From [Bacteroides] pectinophilus (GTDB lineage: Bacteria; Bacillota; Clostridia; Lachnospirales; Lachnospiraceae), in contig CP102260.1 in the NCBI GenBank assembly GCA_025146925.1, positions 387,001-451,000 of the forward strand: 64,000 nucleotides of DNA, read 5' to 3'. The first letter of the stretch is position 1; each line of letters opens with the position of its first letter. Below the pieces are notes generated by a model. The model was given only the letters and a program-made list of their open reading frames with translations, did not search any database and was not told where the DNA came from. Positions 8,539 through 17,077 of the stretch are shown here, piece by piece. The position numbers and the translations under genes were made by a program.

Positions 8539-8593
8539 GGATTTGTGCCTGCGCACAAACCTGGGATGCCCTGAAAAACGGGCAGGAATGGAG
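8539..8593 (+). repeat. Two-hairpin repeated element, copy A, before cbiF
   Basis: Hairpin 1 is TTTGTGC/GCACAAA (8542-8548 with 8553-8559, 4-nt loop). Hairpin 2 is GCCC/GGGC (8568-8571 with 8580-8583, 8-nt loop). The conserved tail AGGAATGGAG (8584-8593) supplies the GGAG site 6 bases before the cbiF ATG. Copies B (10579-10632) and C (37871-37921) share this layout. Confidence 0.75.
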
Positions 8594-8599
8594 ACTGAT

Positions 8600-9376
8600 A
8601 TGGTTTATTTTGTTGGGGCGGGAAGCGGAGCTGTGGACCTGATTACTGTACGCGGAATGCGGCTTCTGCAGAAAGCGGATGTAATAATATATGCGGGCTC
8701 GCTTGTGAATCCGGAACTTCTTGAGTATGCTGACGGTAATTGCAGAATATATGACAGTGCGAAGATGACGCTGGATGAAGTGATAGAAGTTATTGAGGGT
8801 GCAGAATGTGAGGGGCTTATGACAGTACGTCTGCATACGGGGGAACCGAGCATATATGGCGCGGTGCGTGAGCAGATGGATATTCTGGATGAAAAAGGCA
8901 TAAGCTACGAAAGCTGTCCCGGAGTAAGTGCGTGCTTTGGTGCAGCATCATCGCTCAATATGGAGTATACGCTGCCCGGAGTGTCACAGTCTCTTATCAT
9001 AACGAGAATGGCGGGGAGAACCGGAGGCGTACCGGAGACGGAGAGTATTGAGAGTTTTGCGGCGCATAAGGCATCAATGGCAATATATCTTAGCACGGGA
9101 ATGCTGGATGAACTGACAGAGAGACTTATAACAGGAGGATATACGTCTGATACGCCGGCGGCTCTTGTGTATAAGGCAACATGGAAAGATGAACAGGCAT
9201 ATGTATGCACGCTTGGAAGTCTCGCTGATACGGCAGGAAAATACAATATAACGAAGACAGCACTTGTTATTGTCGGTGAAGCTGTTACACACCGTAATTA
9301 CATGAAGTCAAGGCTCTATGCACCTGATTTTGAGACGGAGTTCAGAAAAGCAAAAATGCATCGGGAGACAGAATAA
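8600..9376 (+). CDS. cbiF: Cobalt-precorrin-4 C11-methyltransferase
   Basis: SAM-dependent methyltransferase (258 residues) that methylates C11 of cobalt-precorrin-4 in corrin ring synthesis. The N-terminal VYFVGAGSGAVDLITVRG, the YAGSLVNPELL segment, the TGEPSIYGAVREQ loop and the SCPGVSACFGAAS segment are diagnostic of CbiF/CobM. The ATG at 8600 is chosen because homologues start there and GGAG lies 6 bases upstream; the frame stays open back to 8534 only because the repeat element happens to be readable. Its TAA overlaps the cbiG ATG by one base. First gene of the cobalamin operon. Confidence 0.95.
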   Translation: MVYFVGAGSGAVDLITVRGMRLLQKADVIIYAGSLVNPELLEYADGNCRIYDSAKMTLDEVIEVIEGAECEGLMTVRLHTGEPSIYGAVREQMDILDEKGISYESCPGVSACFGAASSLNMEYTLPGVSQSLIITRMAGRTGGVPETESIESFAAHKASMAIYLSTGMLDELTERLITGGYTSDTPAALVYKATWKDEQAYVCTLGSLADTAGKYNITKTALVIVGEAVTHRNYMKSRLYAPDFETEFRKAKMHRETE

Positions 9377-10521
9377 TGATAGCTTATGTGACATGGTTTA
9401 CAGAGCAGGGAAGGCAGATTGCTGATAAAATATCAGGAATGCCATTACACATAACATATGGACAGTGCTGTGAAAGCTATGGCGGGCGTATTGTGCCAGG
9501 CAGACTTGCAATAAGGGCGCGAGAAGGGCGCACAATGCACGAATGGCTTTCGGAGGCATTTGCAAAGGGGCTTCCTGTAATAATCATAGGTGCCGCAGGG
9601 ATTGCGGTGCGCACAATAGCACCGTTTGTGACAAACAAGATTGCGGACAGTCCTGTCATAGTAATAGATGATGCGGGAAGATACGTGATTCCGGTGCTTG
9701 CCGGACATCTTGGAGGTGCCAATGAGCTGGCTTCCAATATTGCAGCCCGGCTCACAGATACAGACTGCAAAGCACAGCCTGTAATTACAACATCAACAGA
9801 TGTTAATAATGCATTTGCAATAGATGTATTTGCAAGACGTAACGGCCTGAGAGTATGCAATGCGGACGGAATACGAAAGGTATCCGGAAGGGCTGTCAGC
9901 GGCAGTACTATAATAATAGCAATTGACAGACAAAGTGGTGGATGCATGGAAGAGTGTACTATTGAGGATAGTGCAGAAAACGGCGGCGCAGTTATTCCGG
10001 ACATGGTCAGGATTACAGACTGGGAGAAAGGAAGCTCTGCCGGTCATGTGGATGTCCTGATTACCAATGATGCAGATGAGGAAAAGGTCAGCCTGTATAA
10101 GCAGAAAGCCGGCCTGATACTTGCACCTAAGACAGATGTGCTTGGAATCGGATGTAAGAAGAACAAAGAATATGATGACATACGGCGCAGAATTGAAGAA
10201 GCCTGTGCTGTGGGGCTTATCAGAGAGGATAACATCTGTGCACTGGCTTCTATAGATATAAAAGCTGATGAAGCCGGGCTGCTGGAGGCTGCGCAGGTAA
10301 TGAGGGTGCCTTTTGTTGTATTTACGGCGGAAGAACTCAGAAAAGTGCCGGGAGATTACACTCCGTCGCAATTCGTTGAGAATACCACGGGGGTTGATAA
10401 TGTGTGTGAGCGTGCTGCAGTTGCCGCATCAGGCGGAGGCAGGCTGGCAGTAAGGAAACAGGCCGGGAATGGCATTACACTGGCAGTGGCAAAAAGAAGA
10501 AGCATTAAGCTGGTGTTCTGA
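9376..10521 (+). CDS. cbiG: Cobalt-precorrin-5A hydrolase
   Basis: CbiG (381 residues) opens the delta-lactone of cobalt-precorrin-5A with loss of acetaldehyde, a step special to the anaerobic cobalamin route. The central region has the family signature PVIVIDDAGRYVIPVLAGHLGGANELA, and the C-terminal domain has LGIGCKK and VDNVCERAAVAASGG, all typical. It starts in a TAATG overlap with cbiF and so is probably translationally coupled. Its presence with CbiK shows early cobalt insertion. Confidence 0.95.
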   Translation: MIAYVTWFTEQGRQIADKISGMPLHITYGQCCESYGGRIVPGRLAIRAREGRTMHEWLSEAFAKGLPVIIIGAAGIAVRTIAPFVTNKIADSPVIVIDDAGRYVIPVLAGHLGGANELASNIAARLTDTDCKAQPVITTSTDVNNAFAIDVFARRNGLRVCNADGIRKVSGRAVSGSTIIIAIDRQSGGCMEECTIEDSAENGGAVIPDMVRITDWEKGSSAGHVDVLITNDADEEKVSLYKQKAGLILAPKTDVLGIGCKKNKEYDDIRRRIEEACAVGLIREDNICALASIDIKADEAGLLEAAQVMRVPFVVFTAEELRKVPGDYTPSQFVENTTGVDNVCERAAVAASGGGRLAVRKQAGNGITLAVAKRRSIKLVF

Positions 10522-10543
10522 GATTTGTGCCTGCAGAATGGAG
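10521..10543 (+). repeat. Short (internally deleted) form of the repeat element, copy D
   Basis: Matches the outer parts of copy A: ATTTGTGCCTGC joined directly to AGAATGGAG, lacking about 32 internal bases that hold the rest of hairpin 1 and all of hairpin 2. It begins at the cbiG stop codon. A similar short form occurs at 62690-62710. Confidence 0.55.
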
Positions 10544-10547
10544 TATA

Positions 10548-10574
10548 GTGTGAAAAATCTCTGATTTTTCACAC
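10548..10574 (+). other. Perfect 12-bp hairpin between cbiG and cbiH
   Basis: Arms 10548-10559 and 10563-10574 with a 3-nt loop. There is no U-tract downstream, so it is not a normal terminator; it could be an mRNA-stability or processing site inside the operon. Confidence 0.7.
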
Positions 10575-10578
10575 GCAA

Positions 10579-10632
10579 GATTTGTGCTTACGCACAAACT
10601 TGATATGCGCAAAATTCAGCGCGGGAATGGAG
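10579..10632 (+). repeat. Two-hairpin repeated element, copy B, before cbiH
   Basis: Hairpin 1 TTTGTGC/GCACAAA (10581-10587 with 10592-10598, 4-nt loop). Hairpin 2 GCGC/GCGC (10607-10610 with 10619-10622, 8-nt loop). Tail GGGAATGGAG ends 6 bases before the cbiH ATG, the same spacing as in copy A. Confidence 0.75.
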
Positions 10633-10638
10633 TATATT

Positions 10639-11409
10639 ATGAATAATATATATGTTGTCGGGATGGGACCCGGAGAAGAATCAATGATGACACAACAGGC
10701 GATAGATGCGCTTGAGGCAAGCGATGTTATTATAGGATATACTGTATATCTTAATCTGCTGGGAGAGCGCTTTGCGGATAAAGAGCTGCTCTCAACACCT
10801 ATGAAAAAGGAACGTGAGCGCTGCATCATGTGCTTTGAAAAGGCTCACGAAGGGAAAAAAGTTGCAATGATATGCAGCGGTGATGCAGGGGTATATGGGA
10901 TGGCATCACTTATGCTTGAGCTTGGAAAGAATTATCCTGACTGTGATATAACGGTAATACCCGGAATTACGGCAGCAAGCAGCGGGGCAGCCGTACTTGG
11001 CGCACCGATTAACCACGATTTCTGTGTGATAAGCTTAAGTGATCTGCTCACCCCGTGGGAGCTCATAGAGAGGCGGCTTGCGGCTGCGGCAAGAGGAGAC
11101 TTTGCAATAGTGCTGTATAATCCTTCAAGCCGCAAACGTGCGGATTATCTCAAACGCGCCTGCACAATCCTGATGGAACATGGAGTGACGGCTGACAGGG
11201 CATGCGGCTATGTGGAGAATATAGGACGGGAGAACACAAAAGCCGTGACACTTACGCTCGGAGAGCTTATGAATACATCTGTAAATATGTTCACAACTGT
11301 ATTTATCGGCAACTCGCAGTCAGAGATAATTGACGGCAGGCTGGTAACAAAAAGAGGCTACGACATAGAAGGCATACATAATAATATCAGCAGTGATAAG
11401 CAGCAGTAA
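10639..11409 (+). CDS. cbiH: Cobalt-precorrin-3B C17-methyltransferase
   Basis: SAM-dependent ring-contraction methyltransferase (256 residues). Diagnostic segments are IYVVGMGPGEESMM at the N terminus, DVIIGYTVYLNLL, ICSGDAGVYGMASLMLE, IPGITAASSGAAVLGAPINHDF and LYNPSSRKR. The ATG at 10639 is preferred over an in-frame ATG at 10582, which lies inside the repeat element. It contracts the porphyrin-type ring to the corrin skeleton. No other unusual feature; it is followed by the CbiJ-CbiE-CbiT fusion after 11 bases. Confidence 0.95.
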   Translation: MNNIYVVGMGPGEESMMTQQAIDALEASDVIIGYTVYLNLLGERFADKELLSTPMKKERERCIMCFEKAHEGKKVAMICSGDAGVYGMASLMLELGKNYPDCDITVIPGITAASSGAAVLGAPINHDFCVISLSDLLTPWELIERRLAAAARGDFAIVLYNPSSRKRADYLKRACTILMEHGVTADRACGYVENIGRENTKAVTLTLGELMNTSVNMFTTVFIGNSQSEIIDGRLVTKRGYDIEGIHNNISSDKQQ

Positions 11410-11420
11410 GGGGATTGATA

Positions 11421-13565
11421 ATGGCTAAGGTTTTGATATATTCAGGAACAACGGAAGGACGCATGCTTGCACAGCAGTTGGCACAGGCAGGCATAGAATG
11501 TGATGTACATGTGGCAACTGAGTACGGACAGATAGTAATGCCGCAGCTTGATAGGGTTAATGTGCATGTTGGAAGACTTGATGCCAATGAGATGTATGAG
11601 GCGGCACGCAATGGTTATGCAGCAGTTGTTGATGCCACACATCCGTTTGCAACAGAAGTATCTGCCAATATACGCAAAAGCCTTGAGACGCTGGATGTAC
11701 CGTATATAAGGCTTGCAAGAAAAATGAACATCGTTACGGATACGACGCAGGAGAATGAAGGCGGTAATACAGGCAATCGTAACAGCGGTAACGGCCATGT
11801 CAGATATTTTGCGGATTATGAAAGCTGTGCCGCTGCGCTTGAGTCCACAGATGGCAATATCCTTCTGACAACTGGAAGCAAGGAGCTTGGGATATTCTGT
11901 AATGACGGAAAGCTTTGTGAGAGGCTCTATGTGCGTGTGCTTCCGGGACAGGACAATATTGCGCTCTGCGAGGCGGCGGGAATAAGGGGAAAGCAGATAA
12001 TTGCAATGCAGGGACCGTTTTCTACGGAGATGAATACTGCTCTGATTAACCAGTTTTCAATAAAGTACATCGTTACAAAGGCAAGCGGCGAACACAGTGG
12101 TTTTGCAGAGAAGCTTGAGGCGGCTCGCAATTGCGGAATTGAAGCATTTGTTATAGGAATGCAGGCAGAGGATAAGGGGTTATCTTATGATGAGGTGCTT
12201 AAGCGTATCTTGAGAATATGCAATGCTAAGATAAAGTCAGACGAGACAGTAAGGATATCGCTGATTGGAATTGGCGTGAGTGGGAGAACGCTCACCGGGG
12301 AGGCACAAGAAGCACTTAACAATGCAGGACTGGTATTCGGTGCCGGCCGCATGCTTGACAGTGCATCTGCATATATCGGAAGAGGTGCGGCATGTTATCC
12401 GTATTATATGGCAAAGGATATCATTCCGGTGATAAAAAGATATGAAAATGATACGGCTGGCATGCTTACGGCAGGAGGCGATATGTCCGGAAGCCTTAAT
12501 GCGGCGGTACTGTTTTCCGGAGATACAGGCTTTTACAGTGGGGCTGCCAAGCTTAAGGAAGCATTGGAAGCGGAAGGCTACACACGGGTGACGATATATC
12601 CGGGCATCTCATCGGTTTCATATCTGGCAGCAGCAACGGGTAATGCATGGCAGAACGCAAAGCTCTTAAGCATACACGGCATGAGTGATAAACGAAGGGC
12701 AGAGGCACTTGTAAAGGATGCGGTGCGCTGCAATGAAAGGACATTTGTGCTTGTGTCGGGAAGGGATGATGTGCAGAGAGTCAGTGCGTGGGTGAGTGAT
12801 ATTAAAGCCGGATGTTCGGGAGATTCCGTGATGGGTTCCATCCGCATAATTGCCGGATATAATCTGGGATATGATGACGAGAAGATAACGGAGCCTGCAA
12901 CAAGCGGGGATATCGCAGGGCAGAACGGACTGTATACATTGCTGATACTTAATGACAGGCCTGAGAGGAAAAGGCTTGTGCCGGGAATATGTGATGAGGA
13001 ATTCAGGCGTGATATGAAAGTGCCGATGACAAAAAAAGAAATCAGAGTGGCGGCAATAAGCAGCCTTGAGATAAGAAGCGGCGCGGTTGTATATGATATC
13101 GGAAGCGGAACCGGTTCAATTGCGGTTGAGTGTGCGATGCTCTCTCCTGATATAAAGGTATACGCATTTGAATGCAATGAAAAGGCACAGAAGCTTCTGC
13201 GGGAGAATATAGAGAGGTTTGGAACTGCCAATGTATATCCTGTTGACGGTATGGCACCTGAAGTGCTTGATACAGAAGGTCTTGAACCGCCTACGAATGT
13301 ATTTATCGGGGGAAGCAAAGGGCAGCTTGAGGCTATTGTAGAGAAGGTATGGAAGCTGAATCCTGAAGCTGTGATAGTGATAAGCGCGGTAACTCTTGAG
13401 ACACTTGCACGTATTACGGGGCTTGCCGAAAAGAGTACTGATGACGGGCACAATGTACGGTGCGAAGTAGTACAGATGCAGGTTAATCAGGTAAGGCAGG
13501 CAGGAAGCTATCATATGATGCAGGGAACCAATCCGGTATTCCTGTGTGTATTGAAAAGAGTATAA
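11421..13565 (+). CDS. CbiJ-CbiE-CbiT trifunctional fusion (precorrin-6A reductase and precorrin-6B/7 methyltransferases)
   Basis: A 714-residue fusion of three cobalamin enzymes. Residues about 1-260 are precorrin-6A reductase (CbiJ/CobK: VLIYSGTTEGRMLA, VDATHPFA, MQGPFS). About 275-500 are the CbiE methyltransferase (ISLIGIGVSGRTLTGEA, FSGDTGFYSGA, YPGISSVSYLAA). About 515-714 are the CbiT decarboxylating methyltransferase (MTKKEIRVAAISSLEI, YDIGSGTGSIAVECA, FIGGSKGQLEAI). CbiET fusions are common; adding CbiJ in front is less so. The ATG at 11421 with AAGGGG seven bases upstream is preferred to a TTG at 11415. Confidence 0.93.
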   Translation: MAKVLIYSGTTEGRMLAQQLAQAGIECDVHVATEYGQIVMPQLDRVNVHVGRLDANEMYEAARNGYAAVVDATHPFATEVSANIRKSLETLDVPYIRLARKMNIVTDTTQENEGGNTGNRNSGNGHVRYFADYESCAAALESTDGNILLTTGSKELGIFCNDGKLCERLYVRVLPGQDNIALCEAAGIRGKQIIAMQGPFSTEMNTALINQFSIKYIVTKASGEHSGFAEKLEAARNCGIEAFVIGMQAEDKGLSYDEVLKRILRICNAKIKSDETVRISLIGIGVSGRTLTGEAQEALNNAGLVFGAGRMLDSASAYIGRGAACYPYYMAKDIIPVIKRYENDTAGMLTAGGDMSGSLNAAVLFSGDTGFYSGAAKLKEALEAEGYTRVTIYPGISSVSYLAAATGNAWQNAKLLSIHGMSDKRRAEALVKDAVRCNERTFVLVSGRDDVQRVSAWVSDIKAGCSGDSVMGSIRIIAGYNLGYDDEKITEPATSGDIAGQNGLYTLLILNDRPERKRLVPGICDEEFRRDMKVPMTKKEIRVAAISSLEIRSGAVVYDIGSGTGSIAVECAMLSPDIKVYAFECNEKAQKLLRENIERFGTANVYPVDGMAPEVLDTEGLEPPTNVFIGGSKGQLEAIVEKVWKLNPEAVIVISAVTLETLARITGLAEKSTDDGHNVRCEVVQMQVNQVRQAGSYHMMQGTNPVFLCVLKRV

Positions 13566-13584
13566 GAGAGGAAAACATAAAGAC

Positions 13585-15093
13585 ATGCGGCAGGGAATTG
13601 TTATAGTAAGCTTTGGAACTACATATTCGGGAACCAGGCATAAGAATATTGAGGCCATAACGCGTCAGGTAAGAGCTGTATATCCTGATGCGGTTATTGC
13701 AGAGGCAGTTTCAAGTACAATAGTAAGAAAAGCTATGAAGCAGAGGGAGTGTATTGACGCACTTGGCACGAAGGACGCACTTGAGTATATGAAATCTCAG
13801 GGGGTTACACATGTTGCCGTGCTTCCGACACATGTACTTGACGGCATAGAGAACAACCGCATGAAGGAGAATATCGCAAAATACGAATCTGAGTTTGAGT
13901 CGGTTAAGGCAGCAGATGCACTTCTTGCACGCGATGAGGATTATGTGAATATTGCAAAAGCATTGTGGGAATCCCTCAAGGATGAAGTGGGCAGCAGGAC
14001 TCTTGTGCTTATGGGACATGGAACTGAACATGCAGCGGATTCGGATTATGCACGCATAGAAAATGTGCTCCGCGAATATTCGCACCATAATATATATATA
14101 GCTACTGTGGAAGGAAGCGTGACTATTGAAGATGTAATTGCGCGCATGAATGCGGATAAGGCGGATAAACATGTGGTTGTGACGCCGTTTATGCTGGTAG
14201 CGGGTGACCATGCCAATAACGATATGGCAGGAGAGGAGGATTCATTTGCAAGTAAGCTTACTGATACAGGATATGATGTAGAGTGCATTATAAGAGGAAT
14301 AGGGGAATATCCGGCAGTACGCGAGGTATATATGGAGCATCTGCGCAGGGTAACAGAGAAGCTGTTTGCTGCCGGAAACGGCGAAGCGAAGAGAAACGGA
14401 ACCCTGTATGGCATAGGCGTTGGACCGGGTAATCCACAGCTTATGACGCTTGAAGCACTTAATATAATGAAAATGTGCGATATCATAATACTTCCTGCGG
14501 TCTCGGCAGATGAATGCCATGCATACCGTATAGTCGAGCAGGTATATGATAATATTAAAAATAAGCCGCTTGTATGTATGCCGTTTCCGATGATAAAGGA
14601 CGAAAAAAAGCTTGAGCATGCACACATGCGCATTTATGAGACGATAAAGGATTATCTTGCACATGGAAAAAATGTAGGTATGCTTACAATTGGAGACCCG
14701 GGAATATATTCGACATATATGTACATGCATAGACGTGCAGCTGAGGACGACTACAATGCACATATTATAAGCGGAGTTCCATCATTCTGTGCTGTTGCGG
14801 CAAGACTGGGAATGGCGCTCGGAGAGAAGAATCAGGAGATTCATATTATCCCTGCATCATATGATGTAAAAGAGTCATTGCAGTACAGCGGAACCTGCGT
14901 ATACATGAAGTCGGGCAGAATACTTAAGGAGCTTACGGATGCACTTGCAGAGCAGAAGGCAGGCGGAAGAGCTTTTGAGGTGTGTGCCGTGTCTGACTGC
15001 GGCATGCCGTCAGAGAAGATATACAGAGGGCTGGAAGAAGCGATGCGTGCAGAAGGTTACCTTACAACGGTAATCGTGAAATATTCGGATTGA
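13585..15093 (+). CDS. CbiK-CbiL fusion (sirohydrochlorin cobaltochelatase and cobalt-precorrin-2 C20-methyltransferase)
   Basis: A 502-residue fusion. The first ~260 residues are an anaerobic cobaltochelatase of the CbiK type (GIVIVSFGTTYSGTR; metal-site His in MGHGTEH and in AGDHANNDM). The rest, from about 270, is a CbiL/CobI methyltransferase (LYGIGVGPGNPQLMTLEA, TIGDPGIYSTYMYM, ISGVPSFCAVAARLG). The two domains catalyse consecutive steps: cobalt insertion into sirohydrochlorin and C20 methylation of the product. There is no signal peptide, so the chelatase is cytosolic. It is the last gene of the operon; cbiC, cbiD, cbiA and cbiB are not in the window. Confidence 0.93.
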   Translation: MRQGIVIVSFGTTYSGTRHKNIEAITRQVRAVYPDAVIAEAVSSTIVRKAMKQRECIDALGTKDALEYMKSQGVTHVAVLPTHVLDGIENNRMKENIAKYESEFESVKAADALLARDEDYVNIAKALWESLKDEVGSRTLVLMGHGTEHAADSDYARIENVLREYSHHNIYIATVEGSVTIEDVIARMNADKADKHVVVTPFMLVAGDHANNDMAGEEDSFASKLTDTGYDVECIIRGIGEYPAVREVYMEHLRRVTEKLFAAGNGEAKRNGTLYGIGVGPGNPQLMTLEALNIMKMCDIIILPAVSADECHAYRIVEQVYDNIKNKPLVCMPFPMIKDEKKLEHAHMRIYETIKDYLAHGKNVGMLTIGDPGIYSTYMYMHRRAAEDDYNAHIISGVPSFCAVAARLGMALGEKNQEIHIIPASYDVKESLQYSGTCVYMKSGRILKELTDALAEQKAGGRAFEVCAVSDCGMPSEKIYRGLEEAMRAEGYLTTVIVKYSD

Positions 15094-15118
15094 GATTATG
15101 TATGGCGATATGCATACG

Positions 15119-15163
15119 GCGGGCGTCTATCCGTTCCCTTATTGGAAAAGGATAGACGCCCGC
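15119..15163 (+). terminator. Terminator-like hairpin after the cobalamin operon
   Basis: 14-bp perfect stem GC-rich arms 15119-15132 and 15150-15163 over a 17-nt loop. The T-tract after it is weak (TGATTTG), so termination may be inefficient. Confidence 0.65.
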
Positions 15164-15413
15164 TGATTTGCTAAGGCAGGAAGTTATATCATTTATTACA
15201 GATAAATCCAGAAGCGTTTAACAGTAACATCTTCGTAAGGGGCATATGCATCCCTCGCTCTAAAGAGCTCAGTCAATTCCAGTTTGCCGAAATATATTTC
15301 TAACTTTCCCTATTTTACAGGCTTTCCAGCCTGTGCACTAGCGAAACGATATGTATTTTCCCTTATTTTTGCCCTTATGAGATAATCGTAAGGGAAATAA
15401 GGGAAAGTTTTAT
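15164..15413. other. Non-coding left boundary of the accessory island
   Basis: No gene is visible. It holds a perfect 7-bp hairpin (ACAGGCT/AGCCTGT, 15317-15334) and CTTTCCCTATTTT (15304-15316), which is an inverted match to AAATAAGGGAAAG at 15395-15407. Such clustered repeats next to a tyrosine recombinase gene suggest recombinase arm- and core-binding sites. Confidence 0.45.
15360..15378. repeat. Candidate attachment-site repeat, left copy
   Basis: CCCTTATTTTTGCCCTTAT, matched 18 of 19 by 20749-20767. Both copies are followed by an inverted AAGGGAA(A/AC)AATAAGGGAAAG-like segment. The left copy lies 36 bases from the recombinase stop codon, where an att site is expected. Confidence 0.5.
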
Positions 15414-16709
15414 TTAGTCATTGCCTGCCACTTTATCAAGTAACCTTGCAGATTCCCGCTTGGCTTTTCTTGTAGAGTGTGCATAGACATTCATGGTGGT
15501 ACTGACATCTGAGTGCCCTAACAGTTCCTGCACATCCTTTGGTGCTGCTCCATTTGCCAGAAGGTTGCTTGTGTAGGTGTGTCGCAACTGGTGAAAATGA
15601 AATCCTTCAAATCCATCCAGTTTCTGAGCAATCTTCCTGCAAACAATTCCTAACGTGCTTGGCAGTTCCAAACTTCCATCCGGTCTTAAGCAGACAAAGG
15701 ATATTTCCTTATAATCTTCTGGAACATTCTCTGTTCCGTCCAGATGATAGAACTCATAGTAAACTCTGTTTTTGTCTTTTACTTCTCTGTAGTAGTTTTT
15801 ATGGTAAAGTTCTCCGTACTGCATTCGGTTTTTAAGTTGTTCCTTTCGGGCATTGCGAAGAATCTCTGCCAGTGTATCTCCAAAATCAACAATCCTTACC
15901 TTTTTTCGTTTGGTTGGTCCGATGATATTCTTGTGCCTTGAACCATCATATCGGATACTGCGTCTGATTGTAAGGCACTGTTCTTCAAGATTCACATCCT
16001 GCCATGCCAGACCACAGGCTTCACCGATACGAAGTCCTGCATAATAAGCTATCTGGATTGGAAGTATTGCCGGTGGATTGTAATTCTGTAGAAATTCAAT
16101 CAGTCTTTCATAATCCTCTCGTGGAATTGGCTGTATATCGCCATCCATGTCATCATCGGAAAACAGGTCAACCTCATCCGTCTGGTATTTCAGCTTAATA
16201 TACTGCATCGGATTGAAAGTGATATATTGCTTTGGTGATACTGCAAATCGGAATGACTGCTGTAATACTGCCGAGAAAGAACGAATGTAATCTTTGCTAT
16301 AACCTTTTCTTTCTGAACCATCTGGATAAGTGCCACCAAAGGAAAGCAGATCGAAGAAGGCTTGTAAATGCTCAGATGTTACATTTTTCAACTTTCTCTC
16401 TGAAATTGGATGCTTCTTGATGTTGGTAATGGCACCGAGGTAATTCTGGACTGTCCCATTACTGAGCGTACCGGTCTTTAATTCTTCCTCTGCCCATATA
16501 TCAAGTAATTCTCCAATTGTAATATTTTCCGACTTTGCAATGAATTTCTTGCTTTCGTAATCGTCCATTGCCTGACGGAGCAGTTTTTCCGTTTCACTTT
16601 TACTTTCTGTTCCAGCGTATTCTTTCTGAACCAGATTGCCGCTTGCATCTTCTACATAGAAGCGGTAGTACCATTTCTTTCCTTTTTTTCTTACAGATCC
16701 TTTTGCCAT
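15414..16709 (-). CDS. Tyrosine recombinase / integrase
   Basis: Phage/ICE-type integrase of 431 residues. The N-terminal arm-binding segment reads GSVRKKGKKWYYRFYVED, a SAM-like core-binding domain covers about 55-180, and the catalytic domain has the Arg in YYAGLRIGEACGL, the HxLRH box in FHFHQLRHTYTS, and the nucleophile Tyr in MNVYAHSTR. All catalytic residues are present, so it may be active. ATG 16709 is chosen for the GAAAGGA site about 11 bases upstream; an earlier in-frame start exists at 16739. It faces the candidate left attachment site at 15360. Confidence 0.95.
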   Translation of the reverse strand: MAKGSVRKKGKKWYYRFYVEDASGNLVQKEYAGTESKSETEKLLRQAMDDYESKKFIAKSENITIGELLDIWAEEELKTGTLSNGTVQNYLGAITNIKKHPISERKLKNVTSEHLQAFFDLLSFGGTYPDGSERKGYSKDYIRSFSAVLQQSFRFAVSPKQYITFNPMQYIKLKYQTDEVDLFSDDDMDGDIQPIPREDYERLIEFLQNYNPPAILPIQIAYYAGLRIGEACGLAWQDVNLEEQCLTIRRSIRYDGSRHKNIIGPTKRKKVRIVDFGDTLAEILRNARKEQLKNRMQYGELYHKNYYREVKDKNRVYYEFYHLDGTENVPEDYKEISFVCLRPDGSLELPSTLGIVCRKIAQKLDGFEGFHFHQLRHTYTSNLLANGAAPKDVQELLGHSDVSTTMNVYAHSTRKAKRESARLLDKVAGND

Positions 16710-16795
16710 AATCGTGTGTCTCCTTTCGATATCAGACAATCGGAACTGATGAAATGCTTCTTGCGTGTAAGTATATCATAACTCCGGTTGTCGTT

Positions 16796-17077
16796 CTATA
16801 CCGAATCGGAATCCTCATACAAAACTTCTGATAAAAGATTTTCAAGCCTTTGTTCTGCCATTTCCGGTTTCTTGGAATAAAGCCTTACGATATCTGCCAT
16901 GTCGTTAAAGGCATTAACAGTGTGGGTGATCTCCCGGAGAAACATAATCTCGTTATATTCATCATTCGATTCAAACCCCATTACTTTTGCAATATCAGCT
17001 TCATTCGTGTTGCCCTTGTAATTCTTGCAGGCAAACTGGAATGATTCCAGAAACAGGTTATATTGCTTTAACATCAA
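16796..17077 (-). CDS. Hypothetical protein beside the integrase
   Basis: A 93-residue acidic, mostly helical protein that I do not recognise. It has no signal peptide, membrane segment or metal motif. It is read in the same direction as the integrase, 86 bases upstream of it, and could be a small accessory protein of the element such as a directionality or copy-control factor, but nothing in the sequence shows this. Ribosome site is weak. Composition is lower in GC than the cobalamin genes. Confidence 0.5.
   Translation of the reverse strand: MMLKQYNLFLESFQFACKNYKGNTNEADIAKVMGFESNDEYNEIMFLREITHTVNAFNDMADIVRLYSKKPEMAEQRLENLLSEVLYEDSDSV

Noticed and set aside
8534-8600. Cobalamin riboswitch before cbiF
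   Set aside because: No B12-box and far too short; only the two-hairpin element is present.
12578-13453. 291-codon minus-strand ORF
   Set aside because: Shadow of the CbiJ-CbiE-CbiT fusion; serine-rich translation without domains.
15164-15413. tRNA gene as integration target
   Set aside because: No cloverleaf or CCA/T-arm pattern could be found next to the recombinase.
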